A stretch of DNA of 64,000 bases from Chaenocephalus aceratus (lineage: Eukaryota; Chordata; Actinopteri; Perciformes; Channichthyidae). The position numbers were made by a program, and so were the translations under genes. The DNA lies in assembly GCA_023974075.1 (NCBI GenBank), contig CM043792.1:24309514-24373513 (forward strand), read 5' to 3'. How positions within the stretch are numbered: the stretch's first letter is position 1; each line of letters opens with the position of its first letter. The notes beneath the pieces are model-generated. The model was not told the origin of the DNA. It was given only the letters and a program-made list of their open reading frames with translations, and made no database searches. Positions 1 to 14,436 of this stretch are shown here, piece after piece.

Positions 1-1990
1 TCTCCTTTGAAGAAATAAAAGATGTCAGACACACACTCTGCTGTATGTTAGATGCTCAATGAACGGGCCCTCAGGTGGGGAGGCTCACAGAATACAAAAG
101 CCAAGAACAAAGCGACTGTGAGGCCCCACCCTTCTCCTGGAGCCTTCCCAAACTTTCATCTACAGACATAAGCAAAGTCAGTAAGCATGATATGGACATG
201 GAGACAGAGGACAGAACAAAAAAAACACTCTGATCTCTCAGTCCACACACAATGATCTTCCTCTTCTCCTCCCACCCTCGATCCCTCGCGTCTCACTACC
301 TTCACACAGGTGCATCCATCTTTTGCGCCTCCAGGAGGACTTCCTGACTCGCAGTCTTGCCCTGCAGCTTTATAGAGACATCACTGAATGGATGAATGTA
401 CTAAAGATCTGAGAAGAGGGAATGTTTGGAGCTTATACAACAGCTTCAACGGCCTTGAAAACATTAAACAGTGCTAGATCCACATAATGCCTCGAGTTCA
501 ACATGGGAGTAATTTACATCAGAGGTAAAGTCTGCTGTGATTCATTCTAACTTCATGAGGGTTCGATTCAAGTAGCATCGAGAGCCAGGAGGTTAAATTA
601 CATTGCTATATACATCTACAGAGATACAAGATATTCTTCAAATAAACAAAACTGCAGGCAGGCCTTCGTCAACAGCTAGAGACCAGCTGCACAGAACAAT
701 TTTCAATGTGTCTTTCATCTTTGCAATAAAAACTAAAATGCCTTTTCCGGTGAGCAAGTCTGAACAGGAGCCTCATGGTTTTTTTTAAACTGTTATTTAG
801 CTTCTTCTGGTGTTTAATAGGAGCAGTATACTCAGGAGAGTCTAAAGAGTACAGAGAGAATAAAACTGATTGACAATCATGTCATCGCACAAGCCGCAGA
901 CCATTTGGGAAATGCCTTCTTTTCTAATCCGCAGCTCTGCGGTGAAAAGTGGGATCTGGTGGTTGGCTCCAAAGTGATGTTGGGTGTGTTGGACGCAAAA
1001 GGACAAGAGGGAGGTGGGGGTGTGAGGGGAACTTGCGTGTGCTTGTTTGTGTCTTCGTGACATTAGACGAGTGAGAAAGAGGTTAAAAAAGAGACAACCG
1101 TGATTACTTCAGTATACAGTTTCATGCCTCCAAGCTCACTTTGTGGGATTCACTGAGACATGTGGCTACGAATCTGACAGAGCTGTGAAGGTGAAACATT
1201 TTGAGCTGCAGCTTGTGTCTGACTGTGTATAAGAAGTCTGTCAATATGCGTGCAGAGACTTTTATTCCTTCGGGGTGTTATGCATACTTCCATGTGCCTG
1301 TAGAGGCCTATTGTTCCAGCCTGCGTGCACATGTACCACTTGTGGTACCCAATCCCAGACTGTTACTTACTGAAATGCTTGTGGGTTGCTCCATGTGGCT
1401 TTCCTTCATTGAAAGGCCTCGTCGTCTTAAATGTTGATTGCCATGACGTCAGCTCCACACCACAGCACTGCCTTTTATGTGTCACTGTCACCATCTATTT
1501 CCGCCGAGTGTGTGAAAAACAACTTTCTTTCCATCTTTGCAGTTCACTGACACCGCCGGTTGGATCGAACACTGTGCTACTGTAACTGGGCCAGAACCAC
1601 CCCCAAAATGGAAGTGCTTGTTAATTTTCACACAACAATTGGAAGGGCTTAAGATGCGCATGAACGACCATCTGGGTAAATGTCTCATTAGATGACCGGG
1701 GGCTATGCGTTCATTTATGTAAACAAGTCGAACCTGGACGATTTCTGTAAATAAAAACAGTCATCATATGGGTGTTAACTGACTGTAATTACTGGTGTAA
1801 AACCACAGCAGTTTGGATCTCCACGCTCTGGAGTTTCCCATGTTTTTCAAATTCCAACCTGTCACATCGACTGTGAGAAAAGAGAGCTCTCACTCTCAAA
1901 AAGAAAACTGGGAAAAACTGCTCTGTCCATTGCCTCACTGTTAAAATGCTATCCTATCACCTGTCCTATGAGATCCTGCAGGCCAGAGTC
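1..1990. other. No gene recognised
   Basis: Unique-looking, moderately AT-rich sequence. The only open frames are short (under 90 codons), overlap on both strands and resemble no protein I know. No splice-linked exon chain was found. By synteny with human 16p13.3 this flank could lie near hs3st6, but no sulfotransferase exon is visible. Confidence 0.6.
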
Positions 1991-3955
<1,965 letters not shown>

Positions 3956-3956
3956 G

Positions 3957-3957
3957 G

Positions 3958-4054
<97 letters not shown>

Positions 4055-4057
4055 TGT

Positions 4058-4119
<62 letters not shown>

Positions 4120-4159
4120 GTGCGTGCGTGCGTGCGTGTGTGTGTGTGTGTGTGTGTGT
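3957..4159. repeat. (TG)n microsatellite with TGCG block
   Basis: About 200 bp of TG repeats, interrupted near 4053 by a TCTGTCTC segment and near 4088-4138 by a (TGCG)n stretch. Such tracts can adopt Z-DNA. Several overlapping open frames of Cys-Val or His-Thr repeats come from it and are not genes. Confidence 0.97.
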
Positions 4160-7100
4160 ACGTTTCACAATAGGTGCTAAGGGGCATAAACCTGGTGAGA
4201 TATGTGGAATTCCCCTCATTCATGCAACAAGGGGGATTCAGATGCGCTAATGCAAACAAACACGTTAAATGTTTTAATTAAAAACCGTAACTTTGGTGTA
4301 AAATGCAGAGTAACAGAGATGTGCTTAAAAATAATAATAAGTATACTGCAAACCTGTTAGCATTTATGCGTTTCCTGCTCTTATAAGCTAAGCTAACCTG
4401 CACCTTGATCTGGGATCATATTGAACTGACAAACATGGTATCAACTTTTAATCTTCAAAATTAAATATTTTAATCTATGTCTATACCACAAAGTTGGGTT
4501 GTTAAAGCGCAGGCTGGGATAAAACACATGCACACACACATAGACACATACAAAGTACAAATGAAAGATTGCTGGGTCAACTCATCTCCCTAACGGTTTC
4601 TTCTTTCCTTTCAGGGATTTCTGGTGAATGCAAATGTGATTTTCACAATATCCACAAAGCAAAACTTAAGTACACCTCTGTAACTGTCGCATCGTGCTGG
4701 GAATGATTATAGGTTCCTGATTGGGTTATAATCACCGAGGAGAATAAAGAGCTGAAGCACCTCTGAACATTTTCTGCACAGAAGTTAACAATCAGCTTGA
4801 CCAAAGGAGCAATTTTGTCTAATAAGACCACCTACCTCGGCCCTGTGGGTGTTCATCATTTCTATGTTGCAAATACACATAAAACGAAAAGAGCATGCCC
4901 AAAAATGCTTGCAGTTGTCTCCTAAATGGAGCACACTGGGATTACTTACCAAGATGACAGAGGATGAGCAGCCCCAACTTGCAGAGAGCTGAGGTGAGCA
5001 GGGTGGGTGGGTTAGGGCAGGGGGTCAGTCTGTGGCACCGTGCGCAGGGAAAGACTGAGGTCATTTATTTCTTCTTCTCAGTAGTGTTCAGTCTGTCTGC
5101 AAAAGGACGTTTTTAGCGTGACATAAACCTCTCCAGACATACAAATGCATCTTTTTCCACAGTCCATCACTTCTCTGTCTATCTTTAAGCTGAGCCTTCC
5201 TTTTGAATCATTCAGCCAAAAACAAGCCTGATTTTGACATACTCTGAAACTGTAAAAAATGATATAAATGTCACTTTTCCTCTAGCACACTTTTATCTGA
5301 GACGATATTTTGCCGGCATCAGAATATGAAACACTTTCTGGATGACAGCCCCGCCGCCTTTAAGGCCTCTCAAACCCCTAGCCTCTGATCAAGGATCACA
5401 GTTGACATGTGGGCACACAATCAGCCAGTCTTCTTCTCCTGTTTTAAACCCTCTCTCTTATCCTGTAGTGAATCCCTGAAAACAAGGACCCCTCTCCCTG
5501 ATCTTTGTGAACAATACCAGTGCCACACACTCCGAGTGTTCCTTTGAAGCTTTCAGACCAACCTGTGCTGCTGTCTCAAAGTCATATCTCCCCGAAGCAG
5601 ATCACCGTGCAGATAGCGAGGGATGTTTGAAAACACATATATGTTCAAAAACCCCTGTGTGTTATTGAAGCTGGTGGAGTTCAGAAACAGGAATGTGATC
5701 ATGTGATAACGGTGGCTATAAAGCGGCAGATACCATTGAAGATAATCTTTGAAATTTCTCATTGTTTATTTCTTCACTGGGAGCCCTCATACTTGGGACT
5801 TTACCAGGCCATTTTTGGCTTTGCTGTTCATTCCCTCCAAACTGTTGACATATTGTTGGAATGGAACTATTTCTTCCTAAATGCAATTGTGATTTTATTA
5901 CTCCTCATTCCACATTTACAGTGTTTATAACCAACGCAGGCTGTCAAGATATGCATTTCACATACCCACACTGCATAAAACCCATTTATATGCTCAGTGC
6001 ACGCTGTGGTTCACTGCTGGGCTTTGCAGAGAGGACCAGCACAAATATTCTCATTTTGGTTTTCATAAGCCTCGTCTCTCTCAAACACATGTTGTCCTGA
6101 CAGAATTACAGCATGCCCATCCTGCAGTGCCTCGAGTTTCCAGCACTTTCCTTTGATCCAGAGAGGAAATCTCATTCCAGTGTCATGTATAAAAGCTTTG
6201 TTTATCCTTTCAGTCATTACAGGGGGATGCAGACGTTTGGCCAACACATGTGGTCTGTAACATGTGGAGGGCAGCCCTGCCGTGTACAGATGGAGACATC
6301 ATATATAGTGGGATAACTCACATTACTCCCTGATGAAAGAAGCTTTCTCTATTTCCGTTACAGTCGTGCATTCAGGAGCTTTATTCCTCCCACAAAGTGA
6401 TCACAGCTTCTGCAGTGTGTGAAGCCGAGCCACTGGATGGCAGATGTTTTTAGGGAATTCTACCTTGATGAAACTGGATATATTGTCGTGGCGTGTGGAG
6501 ACAGAATGAGACAATTTTCTCTGTGGCTCAAAACAGAAGCAGGTGCAGTGCCCGTAAACATCCACATCTAAGCAACAGCCTCTTATATATTACAATTAAA
6601 ACAAGATGTCCCTGTGAATGAGTCAGAGGCACACAAATAGGTTCAAATTGTACCCCGAGGCTCGGCCTTTGGGACAGTGGAAGGCTTTGGAGTAGTACCG
6701 GTTTAATGTCATTAAGAATTTGCTCACGAGCAGGATGAGCCCTGGGGGGCAGTGGAAGGAAGAGTGTGGTTACGATTTACGTTTACGTCTGTCTCGTGAT
6801 TCTATCAGAGGATTACCACTTCCTCCTTCCTTCCTCTCGGCCAAACAGCTGTGCTCACATGCCAGCCAGAAGGAGTGTTCTCGCAGATAGCAAATGTTAA
6901 TTAAAGTTGTGGATCCTTTGCTTGCTCTTCTCCATTTCTCATTCTCACATCTGGTTTATCTTTGAGTGTTGGTCTCTGTCAGTGGTGAGGAGTTAAGGAG
7001 AGGGTGGCTCTACACCTCTCTAACCCCCCTTTTGTCTTCCAGACGTCACCCTGAGGACAATTCAGTCTGTGTGTCAGCTGTGTGGCGATACAACAGAGAA

Positions 7101-8116
7101 TGCACGAGAAAGACACCTCACGAGATTGGTATTACTTTATCATCACTTAAAATACTGAACAGCTGCTCTCTCTGAAGTGAATTCAAGAATTTGGATCATC
7201 ATCAGATGCACAAAACAGTCTTTGCTTTAAATGCTATCCTACACATTACAATCTATGAATGTTTGCACTTCCTTCCTTAATCCTCTGCCTGACACTGCAT
7301 CTTTCATCTTCCCCTCTGATCTCCCAGCCTTTGAAAGGAGCAGCTCCACACCTGCTCTCTGCCAGACGTTTAAACAGCAGACGGGCTGTTGAACGCACCC
7401 TCACACCCTCACTTTGTTTATAATTCCACCACGGCATGAGCCAAAAGCAGGTTTACTGACTAAAAAATACAGAACCCTCTCAGGTCTGGAACATGGCCAT
7501 ATGTCGGAGTTATCCACATAAATCAAGTATCTACTTCCTAAAGCAGGTTCATCTCATAACAAAGATGGCATGAGCATGATGTTTACTGCACTGTAAGCTG
7601 GTGTATTTGACCAAGAATGCCAACCAAATTCAATGAACGCACTAGGTTTTTGTGACACATTAAAATAATAAATTGTGAAAAATCTACACGATACATTGAA
7701 CTACTGTAATAAGGCCATAATACTGAGTATGTGTTTGAGTTCTCCCAGTGAGACTTTGTCCTCACTTTGAACCAACTATGTCTATAGTAATACCCACTTA
7801 TGGATGAAGTCCATTTAAGATTTGCTTTGAGGGCATAGGCCTATAGCCCCATCAACTGAGCGAAGCATGCAAGTACACTTTAAAGAGTGTGTTTAACAAA
7901 TGTTCATAGATCAAGAGTGGTGTGGTGAGGCATGCAATCAATGTGACTGGTTAGACTTTAACTCAAACCTGGATCGTTCCAGTGTTTTCCAGAGGGGTAA
8001 GTTAATAATTAAATCGTTTTTGTTCCGTTGTACAGTTTAATGTGGTAGAATTGAGACCTGGTTTTAAAAAGTGGTTGAGACTGGTCTGTTCTTGCTGCAC
8101 GGTGAGGACAATGTCC
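4160..8116. other. No supported gene
   Basis: Nearly 4 kb without a recognisable coding exon on either strand. One weak candidate first exon on the minus strand (4950-5064) is listed as a finding. Other open frames are short and mutually overlapping. No transposon ends were identified here. Confidence 0.5.
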
Positions 8117-8162
8117 ATCAGAGCCCTGGAGCTCCATTAGGCTTTGTTCCAAGGCCCTTCAT
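8117..8162 (-). promoter_or_regulatory. SECIS element of the distal msrb1 copy
   Basis: Read on the minus strand, the core runs ATGA (8162-8159), a stem, an unpaired AAA in the apical loop, the returning stem and TGAT (8120-8117). ATGA opposite TGAT gives the non-Watson-Crick quartet that recruits SBP2. It sits about 45 nt past the predicted stop codon, in the 3' UTR position expected for a selenoprotein. It is clearly homologous to the element behind the proximal copy. The fold was read by eye, not computed. Confidence 0.75.
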
Positions 8163-8203
8163 CAACTGTCCGCACCTTCAGCAGCAGAACGCGTTCTTCT
8201 CTT

Positions 8204-8861
8204 TCACAGCTCACCCTTCTGTCCATCAACCTCTTCTGTGGGGAGAGAAATCGACCAAACAAACAGAGGGTTAAAAGTGCACAGGATGTAAATGTACTGT
8301 ATTTGTGAGGACAAATTCACCTTTAGGGATGAATGTGAGTGAGCTGCTGAATATTCAGAAGCGGGATCGCCCTTCCTTTGGTCCATCGTACAAGAACTCA
8401 TGGCTCCAATGCATTGCCACACTTCCCACAACTAACCTGGGATATTAACATCAAGAAGGGTTCATCAAAACACAACACCTAAACATTGCATGATTAATAA
8501 CATGTATATTGTAAAGTAAATGATGAAAATGTCCTCTCTTTTAATAACAAACATCCACCAGTGTTACTTTTGCGAAGGTGATCTACCTTTAAGGGTCCCC
8601 ATGCTTCAGGGTGTTTGGTGACACTGTCCTCGTGAATAGTCTGTGAAAAGGCCGGCCAGGGAGTAGAGTGCTCAAACTTTGACATGCTGGAAAATAACTT
8701 GTGCCCTGCATTCAGAGCAAACATAAATGCCTGAGAAGAAGAAGAAAAAGCATGAGTGGACTTTAATTTTCTCTACAGTGGGACATCATGCTTCTTTGCT
8801 ACTCACCAGGTAGGAAGTGATTTTTGTATTCTTCTCCACCAGAGAAAGAGCAATATGACAT
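8204..8861 (-). pseudogene. msrb1: msrb1 distal tandem copy, two one-base insertions
   Basis: Second copy of methionine-R-sulfoxide reductase B1, the enzyme that reduces methionine-R-sulfoxide with a selenocysteine. Exons: 8861-8807, 8730-8587, 8436-8321 and 8235-8204. Exon 1 reads MSYCSFSGGEEYKNHF and exon 1 length (55 nt) equals that of the proximal copy. Exons 2 and 3 are each one base longer than in the proximal copy (144 versus 143, 116 versus 115). The first insertion lies just after GIYVCSEC, near 8706; the second lies before HEFLYDGP, near 8417. Both zinc CxxC motifs, SRF-UGA-IFSSS (UGA at 8357-8355), all splice sites and a SECIS remain. The predicted C-terminus ends EEVDGQKGEL. As written, the protein would stop early. 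It may be a young pseudogene, or a working gene with two assembly errors. Confidence 0.75.
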
Positions 8862-9106
8862 TTCATCCATTTCAAATGTCTGTGTGTTTGAACCAAACAT
8901 GGATTTCTCTTTGAAATGTTTGTTTACAAGTGTCGCCCGACTTAAGCTGGACTTGTATGTCTGAGTGAAGGTGTCAAGTGTCAGCTGCTCTGTCCTGCTT
9001 GTGTAATGTCTGATCTCATTCTCTTTTCATCCACTTGAGGGCAGTGTTGTTTACATCACTGAGAAGTAGCGTTAATGTAGACTGAACAAAAGTATTTCCA
9101 AGCTAC

Positions 9107-9146
9107 GTGCTACTACTTTCACACAAGTGCTACTACTTTCACACAA
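9107..9146. repeat. Two-copy perfect 20-bp tandem repeat
   Basis: The unit GTGCTACTACTTTCACACAA occurs twice head to tail without mismatch, implying a recent slippage or duplication event. Confidence 0.95.
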
Positions 9147-9235
9147 GTAAAATATATGAGTAACTATGGGCACTTGTAAATGTCTATAACTATGTAAATG
9201 TATCCTGTAAATATAATGTATAATGTCCTTTATTG

Positions 9236-9340
9236 TCTCATGTTTCATGTGGAACCTATATGCTGCAGGTCTCCCTTGGAAAAGAGATCTATGATCTCAA
9301 TGGGACCAATCTCGTTAAATAAAGGTTTGAAATGAAATGA
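9236..9340 (+). mobile_element. 5'-truncated LINE 3' tail
   Basis: Matches the 3' end of the LINE at 26,905-27,825 almost base for base. Both pass from TTTCATGTGGA through a CAGGTCTCCCTTG segment and an 'agagatc.atgatctcaatgggac' block to an end in AAATAAAGGTTTGAAATGAAATG. Only about 100 bp survives here, as expected for reverse transcription that stopped early. Confidence 0.8.
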
Positions 9341-10034
9341 GTACTACTTCCACCTCAGGATACCATATTCATCATTAGTAATACTTCAGCAGTACTTTCT
9401 CTCAATTCTAATACCGCAGTTTTGAACCTGAGATCCAGTTTGGTCATGAATACTTATTATGTTACTGAATAACATTTTTAAAAGAGAAAAGAAGAACACA
9501 GACATAAGATCAAAAGCAGAGCATTGTGAGTTAAGTTATTTTAAAATAGATTTATTTCAGTTTGCATAGCCATCATTGTAAACAATTTACATAAAGCTTA
9601 AGAGTGAAAATAGAATTATTATTATTAATGTTCTGTATCTGGCACATCAAACACAGCAGGTAGATGCAGTTGTCTATCAATTCATAAAAAAAGCATGTCA
9701 TCAGAAAACGTCATCTAGTCTTAGATTTAAGGCTGTCTTAGTACCAATTCCTTTGGTTTGGAAACCGGGGTTAGAAATAAACAGCAATAATCAAAGCTTT
9801 TGTCGTTGGTGGGGGGGGGTGAATCTAAGAAAAGCAACAGCGGCTGATATGAACGTTTTTTCTTTCTTCAGGCCAGTAAAAATAGCTAAGAGAATGAATG
9901 TGTATTTCCTAATCATTATAAATAAGTGTTTACAAATCGGTAGTGACTGTGATTGTGAGACTACGCTGAGATGGTGATGATTGCATCGTAAAAAAGTGTT
10001 GAGACCAGTTTTATGCTGTTCAGTGTGGACATCA

Positions 10035-10090
10035 TTCTTCAGAGCCCTGGCGCTCCCAGATTGGGCTTTATCCCAGAACACTTCATCTAC
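10035..10090 (-). promoter_or_regulatory. SECIS element of msrb1
   Basis: On the minus strand: ATGA (10086-10083), a stem that includes GTTCTGG, an apical AAA, the returning CCAGGGC stem and TGA (10041-10039). The seven-base helix GUUCUGG/CCAGGGC can pair with two G-U pairs. It starts about 75 nt after the stop codon of the proximal msrb1 copy and matches the element of the distal copy in position and sequence. It would direct insertion of selenocysteine at the UGA in exon 3. The structure was read by eye; a SECIS predictor would settle it. Confidence 0.75.
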
Positions 10091-10158
10091 TGTCCACACC
10101 TTCAGCAGCTCAGAGAAACCGCTACAGCTCTAGCAGCATTTTCATCTAACGGCTCACC

Positions 10159-12080
10159 TTACTGTCCATCAACCTTATCTGTGGAAAGGGGAGAGAATAG
10201 AGTTGTTTCACAGGTTGTATATCACAGCCAATGCATCTTTACAAGGGTGGTATCTGTTCTCATTTGTGTAATGCCAGACCTAACCAATGTAAAAAAAAAA
10301 GAAGAATTGGGGTATCATGGAAATGTACCATAAGTCAATAGATATAGGTATATCTGTGGTTGATTTTCTAACAGTTTAAATTCACTCCTACTAAATGTTC
10401 TCAGACAGAAGGGTGTCGCCTTGACCATTGTTTGTCAAGCAATTATCATCTGGATATTATGTTTGTGATTATCAAGGATGCAAGTTTCGCCCGTCTGGCC
10501 AACATTTCAATAGCCTGTAATGTAAATTCCCTATCTGAGACCTTCCCCTTTCCTTTGTCTCATTCCTGTATAAAGTGCTTGTTTTTCTGTTGTAACAGTC
10601 AGACCTTTGTAATACATCAGTAGTGCAGGGTTATCTGCTTTAACTCTTTATTAAATAACACAACTTTGGTTTAAACTTGTATTTGTTCATTTCTTACCAG
10701 AAGGTGATTAAGTGTGGAATTTCCACCACAGTGGAAATGGTCTAGGATTGTGTTTGCTAATGACTGCTAAATATGGGACGTACCTTTAGGGACGAACTTC
10801 AGTGAGCTGCTGAATATTCAAAAGCGAGACATGCCTTTGCCTGGCCCATCCTTCATAAACTCATGGCCTAGTCCATTTCCACATTTCCCACAATGCACCT
10901 GGAACAACACAGCAGAATCAGAAGTTGATGCATTAATCAATGTACTTGTTTATCTAAAGCTAGCTATGTACAGAAGATGATAGTAGGGTTTAAACAAGTA
11001 TGAAATGTGTTTTATACTGATCCTGGTCCTCTGACAGGTTTCATTAACGGTAAAATAAATCAATCAATCTATTGTGTATTGATTGTACCTTATACGACCC
11101 AGGTCTCTCCTGTTGTTTGGACACACTGTCCTCATAGATGGTCTCTGTGAAGGCTGGCCAGGGAGACGAGTGTTCGTACTTGGAGCGGCTGGTGAACAGC
11201 TGGTGGTCACATTTGGAGCAGACATAAACCCCTGAGGATTAAAGAATGGAAGAGGATGGTTCGTAAACAATAATATGAGGCAATATAAGACCTATTTTTA
11301 TATTATTGTTATTAAAGTTTTAGGATGGCCCAAGCTTATACTTAACATCAAGTTAGTACCACTATTTTCTCATTGTGACCCGGTATGATAGTACCGGTCC
11401 TTCAACAAAAAAACTTTGAAAAAAGGATATACTTCATCACATACAAATTAGAAAATGTTACTTTTTTATGGTAATGACATTGTTACATAATGTGTCACAA
11501 ACAAAAACACTGGCTCATATTCCATTGGGCAAAAATATAGTGGCTCTAATCAGGATTTGGTACAAACACATTTCTTCCATATAACAACGGTATATAAAAA
11601 GTAAAACAAAACTAAAAAAAACATTTTATATGCCTTTGTAGTAATGATTCTTAGAAATAATGATCTATTTGTTTAAGGGTGTCATATTTAAAAGGAACTA
11701 GTTTAACAACATAGTTGTTGTGTAACCTGAACATGGGTTACACAACTTACAACACTGTTTCATAATTTCAATGTCCATACATTTAGCTTTCTGTGAACAC
11801 ATGAATCGTCTTAACAACAGCTTTTAAAGGTGTATTGTAGCTAAAGCCTTAATGGACACTAGTGCATCATTAGACGGATATTGCAAATGTATTAAGCGTT
11901 ACATGGAGTAGTTAGCTAACAGTGGCTAGCTAGTTGTCGTTACATTTACTTTTGCCAAACATTCTCTAAACAGCAGACCGTATCAAGCAGACATTTGATT
12001 AAAATACACACATTTGAAGATATACCTGTTTGGAAATGGTCTTTATAGACCTCTCCGCCGAAGAAACTACAGAACGACAT
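10159..12080 (-). CDS. msrb1: Methionine-R-sulfoxide reductase B1 (selenoprotein R)
   Basis: Repairs oxidised proteins by reducing methionine-R-sulfoxide, in cytosol and nucleus. Coding exons: 12080-12026, 11231-11089, 10898-10784 and 10178-10159, total 333 nt, 110 residues including selenocysteine (family about 116). The start [16 protein letters not shown] matches the family. Zinc-binding CxxC pairs are CSKC (exon 2) and CGKC (exon 3). The catalytic residue is encoded by UGA at 10820-10818 in the context [15 protein letters not shown]. The reading frame then continues through a spliced last exon to TAA. A SECIS follows in the 3' UTR. All introns are GT-AG. It is divergent from the zinc-finger gene starting at 12,729, and a tandem relative lies 1.3 kb downstream. 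Gene finders that treat UGA as stop will miss or truncate it. Confidence 0.95.
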
Positions 12081-12728
12081 TTCCCTGCTCTCCAGGCAAT
12101 GTTTGGTAAAAGTTATCTCACCATATAAACTATCTATATGGCGCTGACAACAGGCACTCTCTGATGGAAAAAAACATCCTATCCGGTTTGATATTCAGGC
12201 CTTCAAAATAAAACCGGAGGACTTTAACATGAAGTTAAAATGTGCCGCACAATCAGAGACTTTAACAGTGTATTCCATAGACTGTATTTATAAAGGTTTA
12301 TTTGCAATGAATTGACATAAGTATGTATGTATTTATTATAAAACACTATTGTAAATTAAACCCTCTTCCAATATTAGTAATCCATAAGAACACAATATTC
12401 ACAACTGCTTGGGTATAATTATTGATGAACCAGTATTGTAAACCTAATTATAAGGACAACAAACGTGAAGATGGACAAAGAGTACTGGTGTCAAACCCTC
12501 ACTTAATCAATCCCAAGGAGGTAATGTATGCAGTTTATTTAATATGTGTGTAATGTGTTTGGGACAGACTGTATGATTTCGGATTGGCCCTTTTATTTTT
12601 GAAAGGTTCAAACCGGAAATAATATTGTGGCTACTAGCGGATAACTAGCTAAACGGTTTAGGCTAGGATGGCACTGGGCTAGGATAGCTGCGTTTATCTT
12701 CTTGCTTTCCACAAACCTCTCTGGAGAC
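12081..12728. promoter_or_regulatory. Divergent intergenic region msrb1 / znf-A
   Basis: About 650 bp separating two start codons on opposite strands, so both promoters must lie here or in 5' UTR introns. An ETS/GABP-type core, ACCGGAAAT, occurs near 12,612-12,620. No clear TATA box is seen near the zinc-finger start. Assignment as a bidirectional promoter is by position only. Confidence 0.45.
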
Positions 12729-14436
12729 ATGGACGCAGCAATGTTTCAGCTCAGGTCGTTTGTGCATCAGCGGCTGTACACTGCGGCGGAGGAGATCCTC
12801 GGAGAGGTGGAGAAAACCATAAAGTTAGCTTTCGAGGAAGGTCCATCTAAAGACGAGGCTGGACGTCTGCAGGACCTGCTAGACCTGCGAATGAAAGCAG
12901 GTTTGAGGCTCCTGTATGCATTTTTAAGTTTGGTTTAGTGTAACCATCCGTCTAAGTCTGTGTTCAACTAGAGCATAAACAAATGTACTATGGGCTTTTT
13001 TTAATAACGTTTACCCTACGGCATATTTAACAGTAAAATGCAGGGTAGGGCCCCCAAATAAGAAAGCAAGTAATATACAAATGTACTGTATGAATGTAAT
13101 TCATACTCCTGCATGATGCTCAGAGTAATCTCACTCATTGGCTGATCTGACAGCAGCCCGATGTCTCAACTTCTGATTTCAAATTGTAGTTTCTCCTTTT
13201 ACTTAAATTGCAAGCTGAACAGGATGTTGGGTAACTTCTGCATCTAATACCTTTACAGCTGCAGAGCGTTCACTGACCAGCAGCACAGTGGAAAGTGAAG
13301 ATGAGTGTGATGCCCCACTGCTGAACCAGGGACCCTCAACACCAGAAGACTCTAATTGTAATGCTGAGATCCCAGGACCCTCTCAAACAAGCTCGGATCA
13401 GGACAATAATAACTGGAACTACTGCTCGGTTCAGACAGACTTCAAGATGCCAGAGATAAAAGAAGAGCAGGAGGAACTTTGGGATGACGGTCAAACACAG
13501 GAGATGTATTTGTCTTCTGAAATTGTGAAAAGTGAGCAAGATCTGCAAGAGGGAGAAATATCATATGAACTGCAGCCAGTTTCTTCAGACTGCTCTGCAG
13601 CTCAGAGTGAGAACAATGACAGTGATGATGAGGGTTTGAAAAGCAAAGGAGAACAGACAATGAAGCAGAACGAAAGGATATTCCCAGGACAAAGTGGCAG
13701 CGTTAATGAGGAGGACCAAGCATTATTGCCCCATGACAAAAGTCCTGCTAAAAGTGGAAAAAGAGGTCGCTGTTGCCATTTTTGTGGCAAGGGATTTCAG
13801 TATGTAGGCTCTTTGATGAAGCACATCAAAACACACGAGAAGTCAACTGACTGCACTGTTTGTGGGATGAAATGCCAGTCCAAACAAGAGCTGATAGGTC
13901 ATTTGAAAAGTAATCACAACAAAACATGTTTTTGCGGTGTTTGTGGAAAGACTTTTGACAAACTACGTTCCCTCCGGCTGCATGAAAAAATTCATAAAGA
14001 CATGAAAGAGTTTGTGTGTCAAGACTGTGGCAAGATATTCTCCCAAAAAGTGCATCTGAGTGTTCATATGAGGACACATTCTGGGGAGAAACCCTATCAC
14101 TGTGATATTTGTGGAAAAGCATTCAGTCAGAGCACTTACCTTACAATTCATAAGAGAAGTCACTCGGGAGAGAAACCGTTTCATTGTAGCCTGTGTGGCA
14201 AACTGTTTAATACAAGCAGTCATCTTAAAACACATATGAGATATCATACAGGAGAAAAACCTTACCCGTGTGATATTTGTGGTAAACGTTTTCGCCAAAG
14301 CGGGCAAATGACTACACATAGGACCATACATACAGGAGAGAGGCCCTATGGCTGCCATATTTGTGGTATAAGATACAGGTATGCACCTGGTCTGAAGTTG
14401 CACCTGAAATCTCATGAAAAGGCAGCCACTGAGTGA
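12729..14436 (+). CDS. C2H2 zinc-finger protein, copy A (8 fingers)
   Basis: Probable sequence-specific DNA-binding regulator, nuclear. Two exons, 12729-12900 and 13259-14436, give 449 residues. Exon 1 encodes MDAAMFQLRSFVHQRLYTAA plus an ILGEVEKTI segment, an N-terminal module shared by many fish zinc-finger genes. Exon 2 starts with an acidic linker containing two SUMO-consensus sites (IKEE, VKSE), then eight C2H2 fingers, the last six or so joined by TGEKP/SGEKP-type linkers. Finger 2 is atypical (CTVCGMKCQ, no hydrophobic Phe). The acceptor region has two in-frame AG choices (13258 and 13264). No KRAB or BTB domain is visible. It is 70-90% alike by eye to copy B just downstream, showing tandem duplication. 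Target sites are unknown. Confidence 0.88.

Larger units (their letters stand above)
8862..10024. other. Spacer between msrb1 copies with repeats
   Basis: Contains a 20-bp perfect tandem duplication (9107-9146) and a truncated LINE 3' tail (9236-9340). A minus-strand AATAAA at about 9556-9551 could end the proximal msrb1 transcript. Nothing else is recognised. Confidence 0.5.
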
